Shown piece by piece: positions 1-6,955 of a stretch of 8,809 bases of DNA; the stretch's first letter is position 1, and each line of letters begins with the position of its first letter. The notes under the pieces are model-generated. The model was not told the DNA's origin. It worked only from the letters and a program-made list of their open reading frames with translations, and did not search any database. Source of the DNA: an uncultured Bryobacterales bacterium (GTDB lineage Bacteria; Acidobacteriota; Terriglobia; Bryobacterales; UBA6623); NCBI GenBank assembly GCA_946887065.1, contig CAMPKL010000110.1, forward strand, positions 1 through 8,809, written 5' to 3'. A program made the position numbers and the translations under genes.

Positions 1-610
1 AGGCGTCGGCCGAGAGCTGCTCCCAGTTACGCGCGGTCTCGGCATCGTAGGCGTCAAGCCAGCCGTTGAGCCCGTTGTCGCCGCCGCCGACGCCGGCGAT
101 GACCTTGCCGTCGGCGACAAAAGGCGCGCCGGGGCTGAAATAGCCGTCGCTCGCCTTGGCGATCTGGGTCTCCCAGGCGACGGCGCCGGTGCGCGCGTCC
201 AGCGCGACCTGGTAGGCGTCGGGCGTGCCGACATAGACGAGGTTGCCGAAGACCGCGACGCCTCGGTTGGGTCCGCGATTGACGCCGTTTGCGCGGCGGT
301 ACTGCCAGATCTCACGGCCGGTGCGCGCGTCCAGAGCGTAAACCTCGTTGGGCGCGCTCGCATACATCACGCCGTCGACGACCAGAGGCACGGTCTGCAG
401 GCGGTTCGTGCTGGTGATCGGAAATATCCAGGCAGCCTGAAGGTTCTTGACGTTGCCGGGCGTGATCTCATCGAGCTTGGTGTGCCGCTGCGAATCGTAC
501 GTGCCGCCGTAGGTGAGCCAGTTTTCGGCAGGGGGATTGAGCAAGTCCTGGTTGGAGACCTGTGCCAGGGCGATGTGGGCGATGAAGAAGAGGAGAGAGA
601 TTCGCAGCAT
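1..610 (-). CDS. PQQ-dependent dehydrogenase (quinoprotein), N-terminal part, runs off the window
   Basis: Exported quinoprotein of the PQQ alcohol dehydrogenase type; these oxidise alcohols or sugars in the periplasm and pass electrons to cytochrome c. The frame is open from an ATG at 610 to the left edge, giving 203 residues of a protein that is usually about 550 or more, so it is partial by position and not broken. Residues 1-17 are a signal peptide ending ALA before Gln17. The blade start WLTYGGTYDSQRH (31-43) and the stretch ITPGNVKNLQAAW (49-61) are typical of the family. Two tryptophan-docking repeats are visible: DARTGREIW (94-102) and DARTGAVAW (138-146). There are no cysteines, so the vicinal Cys-Cys of classical methanol/ethanol dehydrogenases is absent. 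Asp178 stands where the family usually has the metal-binding Glu. The gene starts 21 bases after the cytochrome c stop and is probably cotranscribed with it. The substrate cannot be told. Confidence 0.88.
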   Translation of the reverse strand, partial: MLRISLLFFIAHIALAQVSNQDLLNPPAENWLTYGGTYDSQRHTKLDEITPGNVKNLQAAWIFPITSTNRLQTVPLVVDGVMYASAPNEVYALDARTGREIWQYRRANGVNRGPNRGVAVFGNLVYVGTPDAYQVALDARTGAVAWETQIAKASDGYFSPGAPFVADGKVIAGVGGGDNGLNGWLDAYDAETARNWEQLSADA

Positions 611-631
611 GGCTTTGTTCTCGGAGTCGCG

Positions 632-1396
632 TCAGCGGACGAGCCGGCTCAGGTAGGCAATCAGGTTAGTCAGTTCCTCGACGTTTAGGCGTTTGTCGTA
701 ATCGGACGGCATGAGCGAGACGTCATCGCGGACCATTCGGTCGATTTCGTCTGAGGAGAGCAGATGCAGCCGGTCGTCCGTGCCTAGTATCTGGAACGAA
801 AAGTTGTTCTCATTTTTTAGAACGCCGCGAACCGTGGAGCCGTCCTTCAGGTGAACGGTTACCGGACGATAGCCGGCCGGCGGATGCGGCTTAGCCACGG
901 TGAGCGCTTCTCGGATGCGTCGTACGGTCGAGCGTGCGCCGAGGTTCGTCAAATCCGGGCCAATCAGGCCGCCTTTTCCGCTGATGGTGTGGCATGTGCC
1001 GCACTGGCCCTTGCCGTTGTAGATCGCTTCGCCTTGGGCCACGTCTCCGTCAGGCGGGAAGTCGGAGGCGGAGGCGCGAAGGCTGCGAATGTAGGCGACG
1101 ATGCGCCACGAGTCGTCGGCGCTCAGCCCCACCGGCGGCATGCCCGTGCCGGGAATGCCCTTGGTGATGGCGTCGAAAAGGTCTTGATCGGACGTGCGAT
1201 TGTAGCTGCGTTGGGCGGCGAGAGCGGGAGCGCGGTCGCCCGCGGCGGCGTCGAGCCCATGACAATTCGTGCAGTTTTGGTTGTAAAGTGCGCGGCCTGC
1301 AGCGGCGACTTCGGGGCCGGCGCCCAGCGGGTTGGTGTTGCGCTGAGCCCAGGCCGCCGCGGCCAGCAGAAATAGCAAAACGCTCATCCGCAACAT
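632..1396 (-). CDS. Exported diheme cytochrome c with an inserted domain in the second heme region
   Basis: Periplasmic electron carrier of 254 residues, probably the acceptor for the PQQ dehydrogenase just downstream. A signal peptide covers about residues 1-17 (hydrophobic core VLLFLLAAAA, cut after AWA). The first cytochrome c domain has CTNCH at 42-46 and a likely axial Met86 in GTGMPP. The second has CGTCH at 132-136. Its likely Met ligand, Met239 in SLMP, comes only after about 60 residues (roughly 175-230) that read as a small beta domain (VHLKDGSTVRGVLKNE and on). A helix, NVEELTNLIAYL, closes the fold. This arrangement recalls the 'putative heme-binding domain' of Planctomycetes, Verrucomicrobia and Acidobacteria (TIGR02603-like); that match is from memory. 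The ATG at 1396 was kept because a good promoter ends just before it. A second in-frame ATG at 1387 (Met4) would still leave a signal peptide. Confidence 0.9.
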   Translation of the reverse strand: MLRMSVLLFLLAAAAWAQRNTNPLGAGPEVAAAGRALYNQNCTNCHGLDAAAGDRAPALAAQRSYNRTSDQDLFDAITKGIPGTGMPPVGLSADDSWRIVAYIRSLRASASDFPPDGDVAQGEAIYNGKGQCGTCHTISGKGGLIGPDLTNLGARSTVRRIREALTVAKPHPPAGYRPVTVHLKDGSTVRGVLKNENNFSFQILGTDDRLHLLSSDEIDRMVRDDVSLMPSDYDKRLNVEELTNLIAYLSRLVR

Positions 1397-1405
1397 CTAG
1401 CGCCG

Positions 1406-1433
1406 ATTGTAGCGGTTCTGCACGGCGGAACAA
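1406..1433 (-). promoter_or_regulatory. Sigma-70-like promoter for the cytochrome c / quinoprotein pair
   Basis: Read on the minus strand there is a TTGTTC -35 box (1428-1433), a 16-base spacer, and a TACAAT -10 box (1406-1411). Transcription would start near 1399, only about 3 bases before the ATG at 1396. The message would therefore be leaderless, or would use the second ATG at 1387 with a leader of about 12 bases. Confidence 0.5.
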
Positions 1434-1441
1434 GTCGGCCT

Positions 1442-1447
1442 TATAAT
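1442..1447 (+). promoter_or_regulatory. Candidate -10 box for the 126-residue unknown gene
   Basis: A perfect TATAAT stands 13 bases before the ATG at 1461. A start site 6-8 bases downstream would leave a leader of about 6-8 bases and no room for a Shine-Dalgarno site. No good -35 box lies at 16-18 bases; the nearest reasonable one, TTCTGC at 1416-1421, is 20 bases away. The -10 call rests on the hexamer and position alone. Confidence 0.35.
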
Positions 1448-1460
1448 CGAAACGGCGGCA

Positions 1461-1841
1461 ATGGAAGGCCACAAGAATCATCCCACGCTCTTCACGGGCA
1501 GTTCGAGTTTCGCCCGCGAGGTGACCTCCGGGATCGTACGTTCGGAGATCGAGGGCGGCGTCTACCTTACTGAGATTCAGGAAGGCGAAGCGCTTGAGGT
1601 GCAGACGGAGAATCGCTCGTACCGCATTGAGCTTCGCGACGGACGCGCCGCTTACATCTCAGGACATCCTGTATTTTGTCCCGAGCCGACGCGCGTTGCG
1701 ATTCGCGGCTCTAGTTGGGGCGGATCGATGTTGAAGCTCGCTTTCATCGGGCGCGGGATGCATCTGGAGTTTCAACACCCCGAGTACAGCACGATTACGA
1801 CATCGCGCATCCTAGACGTCCGCCAGGCCTCGGCTGCCTAA
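1461..1841 (+). CDS. Conserved small protein of unknown function (126 aa)
   Basis: I cannot assign a function. The protein is soluble, with no signal peptide or membrane segment, and reads as mostly beta strands: alternating stretches such as [20 protein letters not shown] (41-60). It has unusually motif-like blocks: [11 protein letters not shown] (66-76), [10 protein letters not shown] (83-92), [10 protein letters not shown] (95-104) and TITTSRI (111-117). The lone Cys73 lies in the first block, after His69. From memory, similar small proteins recur in acidobacterial genomes as hypotheticals; a cytoplasmic beta-barrel or ligand-binding fold is possible. It is the only plus-strand gene here, divergent from the cytochrome gene across 64 bases and convergent with the deacetylase gene. 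The ATG at 1461 is the natural start, since a TATAAT lies just upstream. Confidence 0.8.
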   Translation: MEGHKNHPTLFTGSSSFAREVTSGIVRSEIEGGVYLTEIQEGEALEVQTENRSYRIELRDGRAAYISGHPVFCPEPTRVAIRGSSWGGSMLKLAFIGRGMHLEFQHPEYSTITTSRILDVRQASAA

Positions 1842-1844
1842 GCG

Positions 1845-2792
1845 TTACAGAAGCGCTCGGACATGCGCCTCGACGGCCGCGGCCAATCCTTCCAAGTTGT
1901 AGCCGCCTTCGAGAACGGAGATCACTCTGCCTTGGGCGGTCGTTTCGGCCAAGTCGCGCATGATCTCGGTCAATTCCACAAAGTCATCATCGTCCAGCGT
2001 GAACTGGCCCAGCGGATCGCCGATGCGCGAATCGAATCCCGCGGAAATCATCACCAGATCCGGTCGGAAGGCGCGGGCCGCGGGTACGAGGTCGTCGCGA
2101 AAGGCGCCGAGAATTTGCTCGCGCCCTGAGCCGGCGGGCAAGGGCCGATTCATCGTCGTGCCTTCGGCTGTGCCCTCACCGGTTTCCGATCCGGCGCCCG
2201 TGCCGGGATACCAAGGCGACTGGTGCGTGCTGAAGAAGAACACGCTGGGATCGTCGTAGAAAATGTCCTGTGTGCCGTTGCCGTGGTGCACGTCCCAGTC
2301 GGCGATCAAGACTCGCTCAACGCCGTATTGGCGCTGGGCGTAGCGTGCGCCGATGGCGATGTTATTGAATACGCAAAATCCCATGCCCTGGTTGGGCCGG
2401 GCGTGATGACCCGGAGGCCGTACGGCGCAGAACGCTGTCTGGGCCGCTCCGTTGAGAACGGCGTCTACTGTGCCGATCACACTGCCGACGGCCAGGCGTG
2501 CGACTTCAAAAGAGGCGGGACAAACATCTGTGTCGCCGGTGCTCAGTTGCAGCAGCCCCGACTCGATATCGCGGCGGGCGGCCTCGATGTAATCTTCAGC
2601 GTGACAAAGCGCGATGTGCTCCAGCGCGGCGAGGCGAGCTTCAACGCGGATGGCGCGATCCGGCGCGCCGACATGGCTAACCGCCGCGGAGACGGCATCG
2701 TAACGGGCGGGACGTTCGGGATGGCCGTGTCCGGTGTCGTGACGTTTGAAGACGTCGTCGAGGACGAGGGCGAAGGAACGACCGTCCGCCAT
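1845..2792 (-). CDS. Class II histone-deacetylase-like amidohydrolase
   Basis: Zinc-dependent deacetylase of 315 residues, the usual length for bacterial members of the arginase/deacetylase fold. It removes acetyl groups from an amide nitrogen; in bacteria the substrate may be acetyl-lysine, an acetylpolyamine or another small amide, and cannot be decided here. Visible active-site parts: GHGHPERPAR (21-30); the His-His pair H129/H130 in RPPGHHA; zinc ligands D167 and H169 in DWDVHHGNGT; the third ligand D254 in SAGFD; and the transition-state Tyr298 in LEGGY. The DWDVHHGNG form points to class II rather than the class I-like AcuC type. All catalytic residues are present, so it should be active. 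No signal peptide is seen, so it is cytoplasmic. It starts 2 bases after the esterase stop, with no Shine-Dalgarno site, which suggests translational coupling. Confidence 0.93.
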   Translation of the reverse strand: MADGRSFALVLDDVFKRHDTGHGHPERPARYDAVSAAVSHVGAPDRAIRVEARLAALEHIALCHAEDYIEAARRDIESGLLQLSTGDTDVCPASFEVARLAVGSVIGTVDAVLNGAAQTAFCAVRPPGHHARPNQGMGFCVFNNIAIGARYAQRQYGVERVLIADWDVHHGNGTQDIFYDDPSVFFFSTHQSPWYPGTGAGSETGEGTAEGTTMNRPLPAGSGREQILGAFRDDLVPAARAFRPDLVMISAGFDSRIGDPLGQFTLDDDDFVELTEIMRDLAETTAQGRVISVLEGGYNLEGLAAAVEAHVRALL

Positions 2793-2794
2793 AG

Positions 2795-4738
2795 CTATAA
2801 AGCTGGGCGCTTAATCGCGGCCGCCCATTCGAGTAAGAACTGTTGATCCACGTCGGTTTGCCGCACGTCGGCAAGCGGCGCCGCGGCTGTGGGGAAACCC
2901 GCGGCATTGAACACGAGCAGGCGTCCGTTGTGCGCAAGGGAGACCGCGCTCTCTAGTCCGCCGGCTTTGCGAATGCCCGAGACAAAAACGCTTTCGAGAT
3001 AGGCCCCGTCGCTGCCGGCATCGAACTTCCGCCAATCGATGGCCATGTCGACGGGCCCATCGACGAGGGCGCGGGCGAGCGAGCACCACGGACCCGCGGC
3101 TTCGAGGCAGACAAGTTGGACATCGTCCGTCGCGAACCGTTGCCGTGCGTAAGCGTAGGACGTCAAGATATCTTGGACGCGCTGGGCCGTATCGCTGCGG
3201 TTGTAGGTGGAGTAGTAAACGTCCGCGCGGCGGACGGCGTCTGCGACATCGCGGGATCCTCGGGCGTGGCCGGTGTTGAAAACATCCACGGCCATGACGG
3301 CGCCGCCGCGGGCGAGAACTTCGGCCACCAAACCGCGCCTGCTCTCGGAAGAACTCATCGTCCAGGCCGACCCTTCGGGATGGATGACGAGCGTAGGCTT
3401 GACCCATTCGCGGATGCGCTTGGGTTGCAGGAGCGTGCCGGGAATGCGGTCGCCCATCCCGCTGCGGCCCACCGCGAAATACTCGCCGTCGGTCCAAGCG
3501 TCGAGCTGCTCAGACTTGAGTTCTTCGGGTGAGGGCAGCGCGGCATGCAGAGCGAGCTGCAGCCGTCGGCGAACGCCTTGCGGCGCGCCGTCGGCGTCAG
3601 CTTTGCGGCCTACGGGTAGGGAAGAGACGTCAAACTTCGCCTGGCTGGGCAGAGCATGATTCCACAGACTCAGCAGTTGACTGATTTGGGGAACCGCCAC
3701 GGACTTTTCTGCGATCGCGTCGCGTGCGTCGGGACCTTGCCGCGAAAGAAACGCATACACCGCTTCACGGCTCGCGCGGTTGAAGTTGTGCGGGGCGTTG
3801 AACTGTACCGTCTCCACGCTCTCTTTGTGGCCCAGCAGTCCGTAGATGTGCTGGATGGCCGGAAATTCCCGGTTCGGCGTGTTGACCGTCCAGTCGCCTG
3901 ATGCGGAAATGAGCAGGAGCGGCCGCGGCGCGGCCAAGGCGGCAAGCTCAACGTTGTGCGTGTCGATGCGCAGGCCCGCCGCGTTCTCGCAAACATCGCC
4001 GCCTTGCATGTGGAACGAGATCATGTTGACGTAGGCGGCGGCAGCAATGCGCTCATCGATTGCCGTGAGCAGCATCGCTTGAGTGGCGCCGCCCGACGCT
4101 CCGGCGGCATAGATCCGCGATCTGTCCACGCCGGAAATCGACGACAGAAAGTCGAGAGCGCGGATGCTGTTCCACAATTGCAAGCCGAGCAGGTTGACGT
4201 TCCAAAGCGCATCGGCTTCACTGCCGATTGCCGCGTGCGGCAATTGCAGCGTGTCGTTGTAGCCAACCATGTCGTAGGCGAAGACGATGTGCCCTTGCAG
4301 CGCCAGATTGGCGGCCAACGTCGGCGGCGAGGCTATCTCGCTGTTCTCGAGACGGCCATAGGTCCAATGGCCGTGGGAGAGCAATACTGCCGGGCGCGTT
4401 TCGGCGTCACCGGCCGGGCGATAGAGATTGCCGCCCAGGTAGAAACCGGGCGCCGTCTGGATCAGGACGTTTTCAATGCTGTAGCCGTCTCGCTCCAGCT
4501 TGCCGCTCACTTGCGGCTGCAGCGGGCTTGGCTCCGGCATGGGATCGAGACCGGCGGACCACAGAATCTGTTGACGCAAGTACTCCGCGCGTTCGAGCCA
4601 TTGCGCGGCCGAGGAGTACTCGGCCATTTCATAGGTCGCGTCGGTGTGGCGGACTTGGGCGTAACGGAGGTCGGCTTGAGGCAGATCGTTTGCGGCGAGA
4701 CTCAGGAAGGACAGAAAAAGACAGGCGGCTAATCGCAT
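2795..4738 (-). CDS. Secreted two-domain alpha/beta hydrolase, acetyl xylan esterase-like
   Basis: Large exported esterase-type hydrolase of 647 residues. Residues 1-16 form a signal peptide (MRLAACLFLSFLSLAA; Cys6 is not in a lipobox). The first hydrolase domain (about 80-335) has an oxyanion-type SHGHW (121-125), the nucleophile Ser215 in GASGG, a probable acid Asp282 in SGDW, and His317 in APHNF, so its triad looks complete. It resembles acetyl xylan esterase-like abhydrolases, common among acidobacteria and planctomycetes; ester deacetylation of a carbohydrate or another extracellular ester is the best guess. Residues about 390-647 look like a second, shortened hydrolase domain in which the nucleophile elbow reads CLEAAGPW (544-551) with no serine, so it is probably non-catalytic. 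It lies 25 bases after the acyl-CoA oxidase stop and 2 bases before the deacetylase. No Shine-Dalgarno site is seen before the ATG. Confidence 0.85.
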   Translation of the reverse strand: MRLAACLFLSFLSLAANDLPQADLRYAQVRHTDATYEMAEYSSAAQWLERAEYLRQQILWSAGLDPMPEPSPLQPQVSGKLERDGYSIENVLIQTAPGFYLGGNLYRPAGDAETRPAVLLSHGHWTYGRLENSEIASPPTLAANLALQGHIVFAYDMVGYNDTLQLPHAAIGSEADALWNVNLLGLQLWNSIRALDFLSSISGVDRSRIYAAGASGGATQAMLLTAIDERIAAAAYVNMISFHMQGGDVCENAAGLRIDTHNVELAALAAPRPLLLISASGDWTVNTPNREFPAIQHIYGLLGHKESVETVQFNAPHNFNRASREAVYAFLSRQGPDARDAIAEKSVAVPQISQLLSLWNHALPSQAKFDVSSLPVGRKADADGAPQGVRRRLQLALHAALPSPEELKSEQLDAWTDGEYFAVGRSGMGDRIPGTLLQPKRIREWVKPTLVIHPEGSAWTMSSSESRRGLVAEVLARGGAVMAVDVFNTGHARGSRDVADAVRRADVYYSTYNRSDTAQRVQDILTSYAYARQRFATDDVQLVCLEAAGPWCSLARALVDGPVDMAIDWRKFDAGSDGAYLESVFVSGIRKAGGLESAVSLAHNGRLLVFNAAGFPTAAAPLADVRQTDVDQQFLLEWAAAIKRPAL

Positions 4739-4763
4739 GGCACCAAGAGTTTAGCTTGCCGGA

Positions 4764-6935
4764 CTAGGACATCGCGACGGGCGCCCCAAGCAGGCGGTCA
4801 GGAATGCCGAAGCCGTCCGCTAATCCGACGGCGTCGGGGCGAATCTCCGCGCAAAGAACATTGACCTGCTCACGAATAGCGAGAGACTTCGCTGTGGAGA
4901 GATATCCGGCCTCCAAAAACCATCCGCGATCCGCTTCGATCCGCGTAAGTGCGAATAGCGCGGAGAGTTTACCTAACGCTCCTTGTACCGCCGGATCTTC
5001 ACAAGAGGCGACCCCCGCTGCAAACTGTTCCAAGACGATGCGTTCGGCGTAGGCATTGGCTGCCGCCATGACGTGATCTTGAACGTCTACCAGCGCGTAG
5101 AAAGAATCCATCCCTTGATCGAGCCGGTGCTTTAGGCGCCGGGCCAGCGAACCGAGCAAACGTTGCTCCCGATATTTAAAAGCGTCGATGTGAAACTCCG
5201 CGTCCCTCAGATGGTCGCGGTCGGTGTTGCGAGCGGCCAGCGGATGCGGTTCGCCGACGGCGTCAGCAGCCCGCGCGGCGACGTACTTCAACAGCGTGAA
5301 CGGGCGAGCGTCTTCGAATTGGCGTCGATAGTCGCTGAGCAGGCTTTTCACGACGAGTTGCATGAGGACGGTGTTGTCGCCCTCGAAGGTGCAGAAGATA
5401 TCCGTGTCGGCCTTGAGATCGTCGAAGCGATTCTCGGACATGTAGCCTTGACCGCCGCAGGCTTCCCGGCACACCTGCAACGACTCGATATTGCACCAGG
5501 TGGTGTAAGCCTTGAGTGCGGCGGCGAGAGTTTCGATCTCGCGTTGATCCTCTTCCGTGCGATTCACGAAACGGTCCGTCAAATACTTGAGCGCGAAATC
5601 GAGCGCCCAGGCCGAAGCGAGACGAGGCAGCAGTTTCCGCTGGTGGGTGCGGTAGTCGAGAAGACGGGTCTCCGGCGCTCCAGCCGCGCCGAACTGGCGG
5701 CGGCGATCGCCGTAGCGTATGGCGATGGCTAGGCCGGATTTCATCGCGCTCAAAGCGCCCAGCGCGACGCTTACCCGGCCGGCGACGAGCGCCCCGATTG
5801 TGGTGAAGAAGCGCTTGGAAGGGCTTTCGATCGGACTGACATACTCGCCTTCGGACGTAACATCCGCGTACCGGTTCAACAGATTTTCACGCGGCACGCG
5901 GACATGATCGAACCAGATTCGCCCATTGTCGACGCCGTTCAGACCCAGCTTTGGGCCGCAATCTTCAATGCGCACGCCCGGCATGGTCGCGCCGTTCGCA
6001 TCGCGAATCGGAACCAACAGCGCGTGAACTCCCTGGACTTCGCCGCCGACGAGGAGCTGTGCGAAGACGACGGCTAGACGTCCGTGAACGGCGGCGTTGC
6101 CAATGTAATTCTTCTGGGCCGAATCGGAGGGCGTGTCGATCTCGAACTCGCCGCTCGCCGGGTCGTATGTTGCCGTGGTTTCGATGTCGGCGACATTCGA
6201 ACCGTGTCCCAGCTCGGTCATGGCGAAGCAGCCGGGGAGCTCGGCCGTTCCGGCCTGACTCAGATAGCGGTCGTGGTGGCGCTTCGTGCCGAGGGCATGG
6301 ATCGTGCCGCCGAAGAGCCCGAACTGCACCCCGAATTTGATCGTGAGACTGATGTCGTACAAGGCGGTGGTTTCGAAGGCGACAACAAAGCGGCCCATGT
6401 CGTCGGCGCCGCCGTACTCCTCGGGATAGGAGAGTGCGCCGATGCCGTCCGCCGCCAAAACCTTAAGTTGTTGGAACACCTGTTCGCGGTGAGCTTCCTT
6501 GCTCAACTCCAGGCGCCGTTCGAAACCGCTCAGGATCTCGATGACGCGCCCGCGCGTCGCTGCTCGCTTGCCCGCGGCAACGTCTTGAAGGGCCGCGACC
6601 GAGAAAGATGCCCCGTCTGCCGAAGCCGGCGGAGCGGCTTTTGGCCGCGGTTCGGTGACGGAGGCCAGATCGCCGTTGATGGGTTTCAGCAGCTTCTGAA
6701 GCGATTCGATGGTCGGCGGGCGATTGGGTTGCAACCACGACTGCAGATCGGCCCGGGTTGCCTCCGACAGGCCCTTGGCAGAGGCGATGTGTGTCCGCAC
6801 GGAGCGAATCTCCTCGTCCGTGAGTTCTCCGTCAGTCCAGGCGGCATAGATGAGCCGCAAATAGGGCGCAGCCGCCGGATCGGAAGGGATAACGTTGCGG
6901 GATTGAGGGGCGTCTGGCATAACGGTGGTCGCCAC
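4764..6935 (-). CDS. Acyl-CoA oxidase/dehydrogenase with an extra N-terminal domain
   Basis: FAD enzyme of 723 residues that would introduce the alpha-beta double bond in an acyl-CoA, the first step of beta-oxidation. The core starts near 130. Family blocks: YPEEYGG (170-176), MTELGHGSNV (239-248), GNAAVHGRLAVVFAQL (279-294), GPKLGLNGVDNGRI (327-340), RYGDRRRQFG (407-416), CGGQGYMSENR (493-503), and FEGDNTVL (517-524) holding Glu518, which aligns with the catalytic base of acyl-CoA oxidases. A long C-terminal helical region (about 560-715) also matches oxidases rather than short acyl-CoA dehydrogenases. Whether oxygen or ETF takes the electrons cannot be read. Residues about 25-85 form a separate small domain (AAWTDGELTDEEI) that looks TerB-like, followed by a Pro/Ala linker near 95-108. 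The start is GTG at 6935; an ATG at 6920 is an alternative that removes five residues. Third gene of the minus-strand block. Confidence 0.88.
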   Translation of the reverse strand: MATTVMPDAPQSRNVIPSDPAAAPYLRLIYAAWTDGELTDEEIRSVRTHIASAKGLSEATRADLQSWLQPNRPPTIESLQKLLKPINGDLASVTEPRPKAAPPASADGASFSVAALQDVAAGKRAATRGRVIEILSGFERRLELSKEAHREQVFQQLKVLAADGIGALSYPEEYGGADDMGRFVVAFETTALYDISLTIKFGVQFGLFGGTIHALGTKRHHDRYLSQAGTAELPGCFAMTELGHGSNVADIETTATYDPASGEFEIDTPSDSAQKNYIGNAAVHGRLAVVFAQLLVGGEVQGVHALLVPIRDANGATMPGVRIEDCGPKLGLNGVDNGRIWFDHVRVPRENLLNRYADVTSEGEYVSPIESPSKRFFTTIGALVAGRVSVALGALSAMKSGLAIAIRYGDRRRQFGAAGAPETRLLDYRTHQRKLLPRLASAWALDFALKYLTDRFVNRTEEDQREIETLAAALKAYTTWCNIESLQVCREACGGQGYMSENRFDDLKADTDIFCTFEGDNTVLMQLVVKSLLSDYRRQFEDARPFTLLKYVAARAADAVGEPHPLAARNTDRDHLRDAEFHIDAFKYREQRLLGSLARRLKHRLDQGMDSFYALVDVQDHVMAAANAYAERIVLEQFAAGVASCEDPAVQGALGKLSALFALTRIEADRGWFLEAGYLSTAKSLAIREQVNVLCAEIRPDAVGLADGFGIPDRLLGAPVAMS

Positions 6936-6955
6936 TCAGTATGCCCGATCGCAGC

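Noticed and set aside
185..334. An 18-base direct repeat at 185-202 and 317-334
   Set aside because: It encodes the repeated LDARTG docking motif of two beta-propeller blades, so protein repetition explains it.
851..1375. 174-codon plus-strand frame opposite the cytochrome gene
   Set aside because: The minus strand holds two CxxCH motifs and a signal peptide; the opposite frame is a shadow.
1841..1857. Inverted repeat as a bidirectional terminator
   Set aside because: Only four strong pairs plus a wobble and one A-T pair, with no T-run on either side; too weak to call.
2223..2846. 207-codon plus-strand frame opposite the deacetylase gene
   Set aside because: All deacetylase active-site motifs are on the minus strand; the plus-strand product has no recognisable motif.
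3956..4732. 258-codon plus-strand frame opposite the esterase gene
   Set aside because: The esterase has a signal peptide and catalytic triad on the minus strand; the opposite frame shows no domain.
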